Of a stretch of 64,000 bases of DNA, positions 11,846-23,418 are shown piece after piece. Each line of letters begins with the position of its first letter. The first letter of the stretch is position 1. Origin of the DNA: Simmondsia chinensis (lineage: Eukaryota; Streptophyta; Magnoliopsida; Caryophyllales; Simmondsiaceae). The notes under the pieces were generated by a model. It saw only the letters and a list, made by a program, of their open reading frames with translations, did not search any database and was not told where the DNA came from. The stretch is taken from contig JAGTTD010000018.1 of the NCBI GenBank assembly GCA_018398585.1, positions 7,385,501 through 7,449,500 of the forward strand, written 5' to 3'. Made by a program: the position numbers and the translations under genes.

Positions 11846-13239
11846 ACATCCCCACTCCCACACATTGCTTGTCCTCAAGCAATACCCAATTTAAACTAGC
11901 TACTGGAAAAAAAAATAGAGTCAGGCTTTTAAGTGTAGAGGTCACTTGTAAAAATTATTGTTTGACCACACTTGAGAGTGTACTTGAGAGTAGCGAATCC
12001 TTATGTGACATTATTATTGCACTAGTTTTGAATTAAGTCTATGTTATTAAAGTCTTTTTACTAGTGAGCGATCTTAGAACTTCTCTTCCCTTCGTCTTAC
12101 TTCAAAACCCTCTAACTTAAAAAAGAAATAAAGGTAATAAGAAAAGGAATAAGTTATCCTAACCCTCAACCACTAATCACTAGTGAAATCAAAAGGCTTT
12201 TCTTTTCTCTCTTGTTTTCCCTTTTTTTTTCTTTTTTTTTCTTCCTTCTTTTTTTACTTAGTTAGGTGCGTCTCCCTCAGACCCATGTAGCGAGTTTTCG
12301 GACGGCAACTCCCGATCCAGTTGGCTCAAGGTACCAGGTTTTAAGAGACCCCTACGGACCTAATGGGTCGAGTCTTAAGGATTCACAACTTAACCTGTTA
12401 GCACATACCACCCCCCCCCCCCCCCCCCCCGCCCCGCCCTTTTTTTATTCTTATAGGTATTATTGCTTATTTTGGTAACTATAAAGTTGATTCTTCTTAA
12501 GCTTTCCCTGTGGCACATGTAGCGAGCTCTCGACCGGCAGCTCCCGACCCAGTTGGCTCAAGGTACCAGGTTTTAAAATACCCCTACGGGCTTACTTGCT
12601 CGAGACACAGGGGCTACAAGAACCGACCAGTCACCTCTCTTTTTTTTTATTTTATTAAAAGGGTTACTTAAGATAAAGAAAAGTACAATTGATTTCAACA
12701 TTGTTAGGAGTAGAAGGTGGATCCCTGTTCCTGAAATTATTATCATTATTTCGACCCAAACAGTAAGATATGTCGCAAGATTAAGGGTGCAAAGTAATAA
12801 TCTCACTAACTAGTTAAAAGACAAAAATACAGATTCAAAAGTCTGATCCAGCAATAATATCACCTCATAAACATTCTAATCATCAAAGTAAATCTCAGAA
12901 CTAGTCGACAATAAAGGTCACAAACAACCTCATATTAATGCCTTCCAAAAAAAAAAAAAGTGTAGCTAATTTATACTGAATTAAGCTTACAGGACAAACA
13001 AAATTGACTCTGACCTGCCATCCCCAAACCCAAATCTTGCATTATCCTCAATGCGCTATAAATAAAATAGAAGCAAAGAAAGGAGAGAGACGACCTGAGA
13101 TCATGAATGGGTAGCCACATATGTCGAGTGAATCACAGAAGTGGACAGTAAAGAAAGGCAAGCTACAACGAAATCAAAAATAGAAGACTGTGGACGAAAA
13201 CAACTTGTCAATCCAAAAAAAGATGTACATAGAAACAGT
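11846..13239 (-). other. Athila 3' untranslated region with PPT and duplicated block
   Basis: At 11846-11865 the minus strand ends GTGTGGGAGTGGGGATGT against the LTR, a good PPT. A ~75-bp block (CATGTAGCGAG...CAAGGTACCAGGTTTTAA) occurs near 12283-12360 and again near 12516-12590. A 20-nt poly-C tract lies at 12411-12430. No ORF is supported. Confidence 0.7.
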
Positions 13240-14315
13240 TCAGTACACGAGTAACATAAAATAACTTAGGGAGGGGGGGTAAGGTGGAGGAGACCTGCCC
13301 GTCTGCAGTCGATAGAATTCAGTGACCAAAGACTGAATGTGATCCAGGCGGCCCATAATATCCGCAACATATGGAGGGACGTGACCGGGCTCATCAGAAG
13401 CAGGTGGCATGGCTGGGCTTCCCTCGGAACGTGATGCTTTCGCAGGGGCAGCGGCCTGGGCCGGGGCATCCTCCATGTCCGACTCCTCCCCTTGCGCATT
13501 GGCTGAGGCAAGCGAAAGGAAGGTCCGACAATGCTGGGTGGGATCAAAGTAACGGAGTGGCGCACAAACTTGGTCAGGAGTGGTCGGTATGCGCACCCAA
13601 GCATGCCGTACAAGCCTCGTAATTAAACGAGGATAGTACAGAGCACCGCCGCCAACAGAGAAGCGCTGAAGCCTGTGGCGGACAGCGGTAAAACTCTGTA
13701 GGTAAGTAGCTCCTACATCCACCCATACACCTCGATAGAACTTCCAAAGAAGATCTAGAATAGGGCCGGTACGCTCCTGGGCATGACCAGTAGGCCATAA
13801 ATTGGCCTTAATAATGGTGTTCAGGAGCCACATATGTGACGGAAGGGCAGAGCGGAACGTGATGGATGGACGATCTCTCGCGCATTGCCCACCACATAAC
13901 TCAACGAAAATGTCCACGGCCTTTGGTGGGTTAACCGCGGGCGTTAAACAGATTTGTCAACATATAAGGGGCAACCTATAGCTTCGGCGACATCCGCGGC
14001 ATTAAATCGGATGTTTTTGCCACGAATAGTGACATCACCGTGGGTCCGACCCCCCTCTTGTTGGAGAGTAAATGAGGAATAAAATTCCCTCACTTAAGAA
14101 GAAAAAACAGGGTCCCCCTTCAGCTCTCTACAAAGAAGGTAGGTAAGACCCCCATGTTGGCAAAAGAGAATGGCCCAAGCACCCTCCCTCTCAGCTTTCA
14201 GATCCTCTCCAAACACCGTCTCCCCAAATATAGGGGCAACATTGACTCGAGCAAGGACGTCGGGCTGTTGGGAGCTGCTGCCCTCCTCAGTACGGCTCCG
14301 CTTGGCACGCGGCAT
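13240..14315 (-). pseudogene. Env-position ORF of the Athila-like element (plant transposon protein domain)
   Basis: On the element's sense strand downstream of integrase, where Athila elements carry an extra ORF. It starts MPRAKRSRTEEG at 14315. An in-frame stop at 14094-14096 is followed by a VREFYSSF segment, another stop near 13960, and a frame change into the 225-residue piece at 13240-13917. That piece (WLLNTIIKANLWPTGHAQER and onward, then YYPRLITRLVRHAWV) resembles the 'putative plant transposon protein' domain of Athila-type ORFs. I see no convincing signal peptide or membrane segment, so calling it an envelope would be positional only. A well-formed acceptor (TTTCTAG) sits just before its ATG. 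Confidence 0.65.
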
Positions 14316-14318
14316 AAT

Positions 14319-14815
14319 CTAGAAACAAGAACATGAGCAGATGAACATAAAGATAGGGAAAAGAAACACAACCAAAAAGAGGAAAAACAACAAGAACAAC
14401 ACAAAAAAAAAAATTAAAAAAATAATAAAATAAATAAATAAATAAAAACTAAAAGTAAAATAAAATAAAATAAATAACATAAAAAAAATGACGAAGAAAA
14501 CTAGATCGGTACCCAAACCCATAAATCCAGTTAACATAAAGTAAGTGAAATTCCCACAAGATTGCCCCAATCACGACATAATCCCGCAACCACAAGTATC
14601 CACGGGTGAAATTAAGTCACTGATAACTTATAGAAACATGGTTCACGAACAAAGATGAAAACATGGCACAAAATGTAGAAATTCAACTTTATTCTCAATT
14701 AAGACATAAATCAGGACAAAACTACGGCAGTAAAGCACGACAACAACCAAGAACGGCCTAGACACACTTTCTTGAAATTAAAAACGGTAAGGGAAAAGAG
14801 AGGGAAAACACATAC
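14319..14815 (-). other. Predicted 497-bp intron upstream of the env-position ORF
   Basis: On the minus strand a donor GCAAG/GTATGTG (intron from 14815) and an acceptor CTTGTTTCTAG/ATTATG (ending 14319) bracket a strongly T/A-rich stretch, as in plant introns. The exon upstream (14816-14990) is GC-rich. Splicing would place the ATG of the downstream ORF four bases into the next exon. Prediction only. Confidence 0.5.
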
Positions 14816-14989
14816 CTTGCATTAGTGGGCAAAAAACGAAGGTAAATCGGTGCTAGGTTGGCCTTGGTGGTCGGGGCGGCGAGTGCCGGAGGCGGTGGCC
14901 GGAGATGGTCGCTGGAAGTGAGGGTCGTGGGGTAGGGTTTGAAGGTGAGGGAGAAAAGAGGGCAATGTGCCACAGATCGGGGCGTGTTT

Positions 14990-15150
14990 TAAAAGGGGAA
15001 CATGGACAGAGGGTTTCCCGATCAATCGGGACTATTCGATCGATCGGGATACCGATCAATCAATTTTATACGATTGATCGGGGTTTTATTGGGAAACCCC
15101 TGCAACCGTAATGCCCCCGTTCGATCGGAAATAAACCCGATCGATAGGCT
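14990..15150. repeat. CGATCGATCGG palindrome cluster in the Athila interior
   Basis: Several copies or near-copies of CGATC(G/A)ATCGGG within 160 bp, the same word that clusters in both LTRs (11445-11555 and 23036-23120). Confidence 0.75.
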
Positions 15151-15255
15151 GCGGTTTTCTTAAAAAAGAGAAAAAAAAATGACACAAACTACAAGACATA
15201 AATAAATCGGGTTGCCTCCCAAAAGAGCTAAGTTTAACGTCTTCAGCCGGACGCG

Positions 15256-16770
15256 TTAAGTTCTACGACGAAAGGCTGGCTCCGGTGTGGGGTCCCTAAG
15301 ATGAATTTCTTCAAACTCGTGTGGTCTATCCCTTACTCCAATGGCGTGTTTAAGACGATGGGCATTGACTGTGAGAAGGCGACCATCATTAATGTCCTGA
15401 ATTTTAACTGCCCCGGAATGGTATACGTGGACCACTTCGTAAGGTCCATCCCATCGTGAACGTAGTTTTTTGGGGAAAAAACGAAGCTTGGAGTTGTAAA
15501 GCCAAACCTTCTGGCCAACTTCAAAACTTTTGCGCAAAATTCGTTTGTCATGAAACGCTTTGGTTCTTTCTTTGTATAGTTTGGTGTTCTCATACGCCTC
15601 GTATCGCATCTCATCCAACTCGCTGAGTTGAAGTTGTCGGTGCGACCCGATACTGTGCATGTCACGATTAAATTGCTTAATGGCCCATTATGCACGATGC
15701 TCAAGCTCCACTGGTAAATGACATGCCTTCCCAAAAACTAAGCGATAGGGAGACATGCCTATTGGGGTCTTGAAGGCTGTACGATAAGCCCAAAGAGAGT
15801 CATTCAACCTTAAAGACCAATATTTGCGGTCCAGTCTAACAGTCTTCTCAAGAATGGACTTTATTTCTTGGTTCGAGACTTCAACTTGGCCACTAGTTTG
15901 AGGGTGATATGGGGTAGCTAATTTATGAGTGATAGAGTATTTTTTAAGAAGGGACTCGACCGAACGATGGGTGAAGTGTGTCCCCCCATCACTAATTATC
16001 GCCCTAGGCACACCGAAACGTGAGAAAATATTGTCTTTAACAAACTCAACGACCACCTTGTGGTCGTTCGTCCGAGATGCAACCTCAACCCATTTCGAAA
16101 CATAATCAACAGCTACCAAAATATAAACATAGCCGTGTGAATTAGGGAACGGTCCCATGAAATCAATGCCCGAGGTGTCAAAAATTTTGCAAACTAAGAT
16201 GGGGTGTTGAGGCATCTCATCTCATTTTGTGAGGGCACCCGTGCGTTTACAGCGATCGCATGCCCTACAAAAATCACGCTCATCCCGGAAAAGAGTCGGC
16301 CAAAAGAAGCCACTTTGAAGGACTTTAGCCGCTGTACGTCGTCCCCCAAAGTGTCCTCCACAGGCTAAACTTTGACAAAATCGTAATATACTTTCATGCT
16401 CATTTTTTGGGGTACAACGACGTACTACCTGATCAGAACATACCTTAAACAAATCTTGCTCATCCCAGAAAAAATGACGTGCTTGAGAAAGGAAGCGGTC
16501 CCGCTCTTGTTTCGGCCTAAGGGTAGGCAATTTTCCCGTTGCCAAATAGTTAACAATGTGGGCATACCACGGGGGTCCACGTCATGCAATAGAGAATAGC
16601 TGTTCGTCAGGAAAAAAGTCATCAATGGGACCAGTAGTGGCGTCACATGGCAAACTAATCCTTGAAAGATGATCGGCTACGACGTTATCCGAGCCTTTCT
16701 TATCGCGGATTTCTAAGTTAAATTCCTGTAGTAATAAAACACAGCGAATTAACCTAGGTTTCATTTCCTT
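15256..16770 (-). pseudogene. Athila pol 3' half: RNase H end, H2C2 finger, integrase
   Basis: Reading leftward: the RNase H tail (KPRLIRC...[16 protein letters not shown]), an H2C2 zinc-binding motif (H...ACGGHFGGRRT...CRACDRC), then the integrase core with D in GIDFMGPF, D in ISDGGTHF and E in SNQEIKS, followed by WAIKQFNRDM and a GQKVWLYNSKLR C-terminal segment ending at 15256. Stops interrupt it near 16582, at 16222-16224 (TGA where relatives have Arg) and at 15688-15690. All pieces share one frame, so damage is by substitution, not indels. Confidence 0.85.
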
Positions 16771-16779
16771 CTTAATCGA

Positions 16780-18925
16780 TGCACAACTTAAATACCGAAT
16801 AGGCTTAAGTTAAAAGGGCACTACATGGCCGTACTACAATGAAATCCCCCATCATAGTACGAAGCCCGAATCATTCCATCGTAATTTCTTCAAATTCCAT
16901 AAAATCCCTTAACATAAACGACATTTAAATCCTAATACATCGTCACCTACAACTACATTTAACAGTGCGGAAGCTCCAAATTACAATACCTCAAATAGTC
17001 CATCAAATTCTATTACGAACTTATTTAAATAGCTAAACCTGGAAATCAACAAAATTCCCGAAATAATACGTCGCTTTGCCTTCCTTATTCCTCTATAACT
17101 GCCATGAGCTAGTAATCTGGGAAAAAGAGAAATAAACGAATTGGGTGAGCAAACAACGCGCTCAGTAAGTATAGCACATTACCTACCCGGATTAGGCATA
17201 TTCTTAAAAACGGATAACATTTCAATTAAAACCAGTAAAATCAATAATCTTTGAAAATAATTTTATTTCATAACTCAATTCATTTCACAAAGCTTTTCGG
17301 TAAACTTACAGACGCATCTACGGCCGGTATTATTCCCGCGATAGGGTCGTAATCGACGTTCGTATTTCGTATTCGAACCGATTTATCGGTTCCAAGTCGA
17401 CAGATCCGCTAGGATCAAATCGTAGCATCTGTTAGTTCCGAAGAACTAACAGACATCGTAAACTACGTGCCGGTATTATTCCCGCGACAGGGTCGTAGTC
17501 AACTTTCGTATTTCGTATTCCATAGTCGATAGACCTCGGAAGGTCAACGTAGTTATCTGTAAGCTCTATAAAACCTTTTCAAATTCAAATCATAAGTTCG
17601 CAATAATTTCTTTCGAAATTCACATATTCGTAAAAACTCCTTTGAAATTCATATATTCGTAAAAACTCCTTCGAAATTCACATGTTAAATCAACGTATTA
17701 ACCAATATAATTTAACTCGTAAGAGTATAAATCACATAATCACATAAACACATATGCCCAATCCTATTTTATCAAAACAATAAATCATTTAAAATATAAT
17801 TATCACAAATCAAGCCATTTAAAGCAATTTTCATACTTTACAAACAAGTAGAAGAAGTAGTATACTTACAGATGCTAGCTTTTAACCCAAAAACCCAGTT
17901 CCTATAGTTGATTAGCTTTGAAATTGATGAGATAACGTTACCGGCAGGGTGGCTGGTACTGTTCCAGCAAGGTGGCTGCACCAGAGGGTCGATCGGAGAT
18001 GTGCTGGCGAGGTGGCGGCACCGGAGGGTGGGTCGGAGTTGTGCCAGCAAGGTGGCGGCACCGGTGAGGGGAGGAGAGAGCGGGTCATGGGTGATAGAGA
18101 GAGAACCAGGAAGAGAGAGAGAGAGATGGGAGGTGGTGTGTGGTTGAGGGGTGGAGGGTGTGGGGTATTTATAGACCCAAGGGAAATCAGGCGGTATGGG
18201 GTGAGAGGCGGTACCGTGGTGGTCAAGGTCGTACCGCGTGGGTCGGGCGGCACCGGGAGGGTCGAGGTCCTATTGCGTGGGTCGAGGCTGTACCGTGTGG
18301 GTTGGGGTCGTACCGCGTGGTTCGGGCGGCGGTAGTGGAGGGGGACGGCACTTTGCCGGCGGGGCGGTACCGAGGTACCGTGGTGGTCGTGCCGCGTGGG
18401 CCCGGCAGCACCGGCAAGGTGCGGTAGAGAGAGACGCAAAGAGAGAGAGAGAGGTAAAGCGGAGAGAGAACCGAGAGAGAGAGAGTGTGTACCGTGAGGG
18501 TCGGGCGGTAGGCGGTAGGCGGTAGGTGGCGACGCGAGGCGGTGGCGGTAGGCGGTAATGGAAGGTGAAGGAGGCAATAGGGGGGGTGGTGACAGGCTGT
18601 ACGGGAGAGAGAGAAAAGGAAGTATGGGAGGTTTAATTTTTGTACCTTGTTATTATTTTATTCTTTTCTTTTCTTTTCCTTTTCTTTCTCTTTTCTGCTT
18701 CCTTTTTCTCTTTCTATTTCCCTTTTTTTTCTTTTCTTTCTTTTCCCTTTTTCATTTATTTTTTTATTTTTTTCCTTTGTACCCTGATCGAAATAATAGC
18801 TAATTTTAGCCTAATTTAAATGCCCTAAATTTCACATATTATACTATCGAGTCTAATTTAATTTAAATATCCTTAGTTTCACATATTGTAATACTGAATT
18901 TAATTTAATTAAGCCGGGTATTACA
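16780..18925 (-). mobile_element. Tekay-like solo LTR inside the Athila pol
   Basis: In minus sense it begins TGTAATACCCGGCTTAATT at 18925, the typical start of plant Tekay/Del LTRs, and ends near GTTGTGCA at 16780. It contains the GAGC...GCTCAGTAAGTA box (17143-17170) common in such LTRs, a TATA box (GTCTATAAATACCCC on the minus strand, near 18161-18175) and a GC-rich GCGGTACCG-word region (17930-18550). Length is about 2.15 kb with no interior. The flanks do not match (AATTC at 18926-18930, ATCGA at 16775-16779), and the host RT core is missing across it. Confidence 0.65.
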
Positions 18926-20280
18926 AATTCACCTTGGGCATTCGCAACTACCATGATTCCTGACTTCGTAGGGACTACCTGAACCGGACTGACCAAGGGG
19001 CTATCAGAGATAGGGTATATAATACCCGCATCTAGCAACTTCATGACCTCCTTCTTAACTACCTCCCTCATGTTAGGGTTGAGCCTCCTTTGCATTTGCC
19101 TAGAAGGCTTAACATTGTCCTCTAAATGTATTCTATGCATGCATACAGAGGGGTTAATTCCTTTGAAATCAGCGACTGACCACCCTATGGCTCATTTGTG
19201 GTTTTGTAGGCCAACTAAAAACTTAGATTCCTGACTCTCAGTCAAGTTAGATGCAATAATCACAGGAAGAGTGTCATCTTGTCCTAAAAATGTATATTTC
19301 AAGGTGGTCGGGAGAGGTTTGAGCTCCAACACCGGTGGGCACTCGATTGATGGTTTAGCTGGTGTGCTAAGTAGTCCAGTTAGGGGTTCAAACATCGGAC
19401 CCCTATCCTCAATTCTCATTAGCTCCTGCATGTCAAGCAAATTATCAGCATCAGTACTCATGTCAAAATCAGCAAAAGTGAGCGAATCAGATGGTTCGTC
19501 TTCCTTAATTAAGTCAGAAGATACTGACTCAACCAAAAGGTCAATAGCATCAACCATGAAGCAATCAAGGTCATCCTCACTAACAGGGAACTTAGCAGCG
19601 TTTGACACATTCAGTTTAACCTTAAGATTCCCAAACGACACTTCTAAGACCCCAGTTCGGCAATGAATGACAGCATCGGCCGTTGCCAAGAACGGTTGCC
19701 CCAAAATGATAGGGGCGTGGTTCCTTTGATGAGGAGTGGGGTCCATGTCCAACACTATAAAATCGACGGGGAAGATAAACTTATCAACTTTGACAAGAAC
19801 ATCTTCCAACATACCTCTAGGTAGACGCTCTGATCTATCTGCCAACTGAAGGGTAACACTAGTTGGTTTGAGATTTCCCGTTCCCAATTCTTGAAAAATT
19901 GAGTATGGGATGAGGTTTACGCTCGCCCCTAAATCTAAAAGAGCCCGACTCCTATATCTCTCTCCTATGACGCAAGGGACTGTTAAAGCTCCCGGATCTC
20001 TACACTTAGGTGGGATGCCTGACTTTAAGATGCTGCTCACTTTTTCAGTAAGTCGGACTTTGCTAGGAACATGAGCTTGTGCTCTCTTCATTTTAGCACA
20101 TAGGTCCTTAAGAAACTTAGCATACATGGGGACGTGTTTAATGGCTTCAATCAGTGGTAGGTTAATCTTGACGTCCTTAAACAAATTCAGTAACTCATCC
20201 CTCTTTGGATCATCCTTCCCTTTCGGTCCTAATAGGGCCGTAGGAAAAGGAACGATTGGTTCGGGAGATGAACCCAGCAA
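18926..20280 (-). pseudogene. Athila protease and N-terminal reverse transcriptase
   Basis: The 362-residue piece 19192-20280 carries the retropepsin motif DLGASVNLIP (residues 116-125), which relatives share with the same Leu. After an in-frame TGA (19192-19194, at a position where relatives have Trp) comes the RT start RLNPNMREVVKKEVMKLLDAG and VSPVQVVPTKSGI. Coding stops at 18926 where the solo LTR begins, before the fingers/palm core and the YxDD-type motif. Confidence 0.85.
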
Positions 20281-21867
20281 AGGTGTGGGTACTCCATCCT
20301 TAACAGCAATGGGGTTTAGAGTCCCATCCTCCTACTCAACTTCTATCTCCACTTCTCTTAAATTATCCTCATCCGCGGTTGAGACAACCTTAGCCTGCTC
20401 ATGAATGACCTGGCTAAGGTCAGGGTTAGTTGCCCCCCTGGGATTAGCGAGAGGTTGGGAGGGTAACCTCCCTTCCTCCCTCCTGTTCATGGCCTGAGCT
20501 AACTGTCCTAGTTGGTTCTCTAACTTAGAAATCGATTGTGAATGAGAGTGAACCAACCGTTGGTTTTCCTCCATAAAGCGGAGCATGCAGTCCTCGAACT
20601 GAGAAGTGTAGCTCGGAGGTTAGGGTGGAGGATTAGCATTAGAGACTGAAGGTTGAGAAGAAGAGCCATACCTTTGCCCTCCATGGAAACCAGGAGGGTG
20701 CGCCTTACCTGCAAATCCTGGTGCTGGTTGTCTCATGGCTGGGTTCTGATTTTTGTTCTGCTTCCATGAGAAATTGGGATGGTTGCGCCACCCTGGATTA
20801 TAGGTCTGCGAGTACGGATTGTTATTCCTCGAGTACTCCTACGCTGCATAAGCCTGGTCTTGCACATACTCGGGAAACTGTGACTCATATAAACACTCAA
20901 AAACAGAATGATCCTCTCCTGAACAAATACTGCATGGAGTAACGCCCTCAGATGATGATTCAGCTACATTCACTGGATGCATATTAGTAGGATTTGCATT
21001 TAAACTCATCATCTTATCTATCCTTTTACTAAGTGCATCTAGTTTTAAATTAATATCATCTTGAGGGGCTACCTCGTAGACACCACGCGTGCTTCCCCAA
21101 GCCACCCTCGCAGAAGAGGCTTGGTCAAGGGAATGTTCATTAAGGCGCTCAAAAAGCGCCCAGGCCTCGTCCTTATCTGGCTGGTTAAATGCTCCCCCGC
21201 ATGAAGCATTTACCATTTGCTTGTTTGACGTACTAAGACCGTCGTAGAAGTTTTGGACAAGAGCCCACTTGGGTGACCCATGATGGGGACAGCTTCTAAG
21301 AAGCTCCTTGAACCTGTCCCAACGCTCGTGAAACTGCTCCTAGTCTTTTTGTTCAAAACTGTTTATAGCGCGTCTAATAGCCATCATTTTGGCTTTAGGA
21401 AAAAACTTGAGCAGGAAGCGCTATTGAAGGTCATTCTAAGTGGTGACTTCACCCCAGGGTAGGGACTGAAACCACCTCTTAGCCACGTCTTTTAACGAGA
21501 ACGGAAAAAGACGTAGTCTAATTGCATCGTTCGAGACACCTTGATAATGACAGGTTTCACATATTTCGAGGAATGCGTCAAGGTGCTCATATGGGCTCTC
21601 GATTGGCTTCCCATAAAATGTGGGAAGCATATTGATAATGCCAGGTTTAAGTTCGAAGTTGGGGTTACCCACAGCAGGTAATGCGACTCCGCCGGGCGCA
21701 ACGTACGCTTGGGGGGTGAAGTGGTCCCCAATCGTACGTGGTTCGTTATTAGCCATGGTTTGTTGTGTACTCTCTCTCGCTTCTAGCCGCCTCACGGTAG
21801 ACAAAGCTCGCTCAATTTCAGGGATGTAAGGTAACAATTCGGGATCAAGCGAATGTCTACCGTGCAT
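20281..21867 (-). pseudogene. Athila-like gag
   Basis: From ATG at 21867 the frame reads MHGRHSLDPELLPYIPEIER, then a retrotransposon-gag core with PYEHLDAFLEICETCHYQGV, LRLFPFSLKDVAKRWFQSLP and FYDGLSTSNKQMVNASCGGAF. A CSICSGEDHSVFEC box is a zinc-knuckle-like CxxCx4Hx4C motif. In-frame stops occur at 21436-21438, 20839-20841, 20332-20334 and a few other sites, but the frame never shifts through to the protease. Gag would form the capsid particle. Confidence 0.8.
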
Positions 21868-21987
21868 GTAATATTGAAGCTGGAACAGATCCACACTGAC
21901 CTCGACTAATGACTCAAGTAAAAGCAATAAATAAAAAACAAAAAAAACAAAATCCGTTAACCCTAAATTATAACTTAGCAAACCGAT

Positions 21988-22005
21988 TCCTCGGCAACGG
22001 CGCCA
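21988..22005 (-). promoter_or_regulatory. Primer binding site of the Athila-like element
   Basis: Minus-strand TGGCGCCGTTGCCGAGGA, six bases from the inner end of the 5' LTR; an 18-nt match to the tRNA-complementary type described for Athila (tRNA-Asp class). Confidence 0.75.
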
Positions 22006-22011
22006 AAAACT

Positions 22012-23413
22012 TGATGTGATTTTAAAGGTAGTTTTAAAACCGTTTACTCGCAAGCGTACGAGATCGTCGTAGCTTTGTCGGGTATACGGGTCGTATCCAC
22101 AGGGAATCGTATCAAGTTAGGTTTACTGATTAACGAGCGAGAATTTTTGGTTTTTTTTAATGTGGTTTGAATGAGTGAAAGCTAAATTATTGAAGCCGAA
22201 TATAAGTGAGTTATGACAATTCGATTGAGGTTAGTTTAGGAAGTGAATTCAGGGTAGCTTAACACGTATCCCGTCATTATATTTTACTTAGGACGATAAT
22301 TTGAAAGACTTAGGCTACAAGTTCTAAGCCTGGGTTAGTATATAATTCAAGGCTTAGGGTAATGAATTAGTCTAAAGGCATAACCTATCTTAGCACCTTA
22401 GATGTAGCATAGGTTATCTCATTAGCACTACTTAATTCCTTTGTTACTCCTAACTCAATATTAACTTTATATGAAATATTGGGTTCAGAGTCGGGTACAA
22501 CCTCAACTCTGACCACGCGTGAATTCCTGTTATGTTACGGTCCAGGCTATAAGCATAAGACTAATCGCTGCAAAGTTGGAGACCTAGTCATCGCTACAAG
22601 TACACATACAAAAATATCCAACAATCATAAAGAACTTCCCACAGGGGTGCGAATATAACTTAACTAAATCAATCATCAAAAGCATAATATAAATCTGGGA
22701 TACGGGCGGGTACCCGCCCTTCATCCCTTAAACTAAGAAAGTTTACTCCTCCATGGGAGTTCTACGCATACTTGAATTTATCGAAAAGAAAAGACTGAGT
22801 GTAAAATAAATAGAAGAGTAAACTCTCCAAATCTTTGTGTCGATACTGTTTCGAGCCTGAATTCCCCCAATAACTCAACCTCTTGCGCTTCAGCTTTAGA
22901 GAACCTGTAGATCTCGTAGCGGCTTCAGGTTTTCGGGAAAGGGGAGGACATGCGGCAGAAAAGATACCTGGGCTGACTTTCCCTTCTTTATTTATAGGTA
23001 CTAGAAAATTTTAGGGTTCCGTACGGAGCAATCCCAATCGATCGGATAAAATACCTAATCGATCGGCGAGCTCACGCACAAACTCTCGATCGATCGTTAC
23101 TTTCGGCTGATCGATCGGCAATCCTTCGGTTAGTTCTTTAGGCCCCTTTTCTTGATTAAGTCCCAAAGCGCTATGAAATGTACTCGGTTCATCAAATTAT
23201 GATCTAATGGTTCTTTCATCTGCACAAATGGTCGGGTTTCTCCAATCAGTCTTCAAAAGTGCCTCAATCATGCTCGATTTTGCCATAATTCCTCTTCCGT
23301 CCGCTTTGATGTATTCTACATGAAAATGTACCTAAACAACAACCAAGCACACATGTAGAGGTCGAATATATGAGAAAAAGGGAAAATAAAATGTGTAAAA
23401 ATCATGCGTATCA
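22012..23413 (-). repeat. 5' LTR of the Athila-like element
   Basis: 1,402 bp, near-identical to 10425-11845 except for a ~20-bp indel and scattered substitutions. Element sense starts TGATACGCATG and ends ATCACATCA. Confidence 0.9.
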
Positions 23414-23418
23414 GTATT

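Larger units (their letters stand above)
10425..23413 (-). mobile_element. Full-length Athila-like Ty3/gypsy retrotransposon, 12,989 bp
   Basis: LTRs at 10425-11845 and 22012-23413 (TG...CA in element sense) are flanked by a perfect 5-bp duplication GTATT (10420-10424 and 23414-23418). The PBS TGGCGCCGTTGCCGAGGA (minus strand, 21988-22005) is of the type reported for Athila. The PPT lies at about 11846-11865. Minus-strand order is gag, aspartic protease, RT start, [solo LTR 16780-18925], RNase H end, H2C2 zinc finger, integrase, then a separate ORF in the env position. The gag-pol remnant stays in one reading frame and is broken by stop codons. The RT core is missing. The element is dead but structurally well preserved. 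Confidence 0.9.

Noticed and set aside
13371..13622. Plus-strand ORF opposite the Athila env-position ORF
   Set aside because: Antisense shadow of the conserved domain on the minus strand.
17912..18577. 221-aa proline/serine/histidine-rich ORF on the minus strand
   Set aside because: Composition artefact of the GC-rich repetitive LTR; no start context, no domain.
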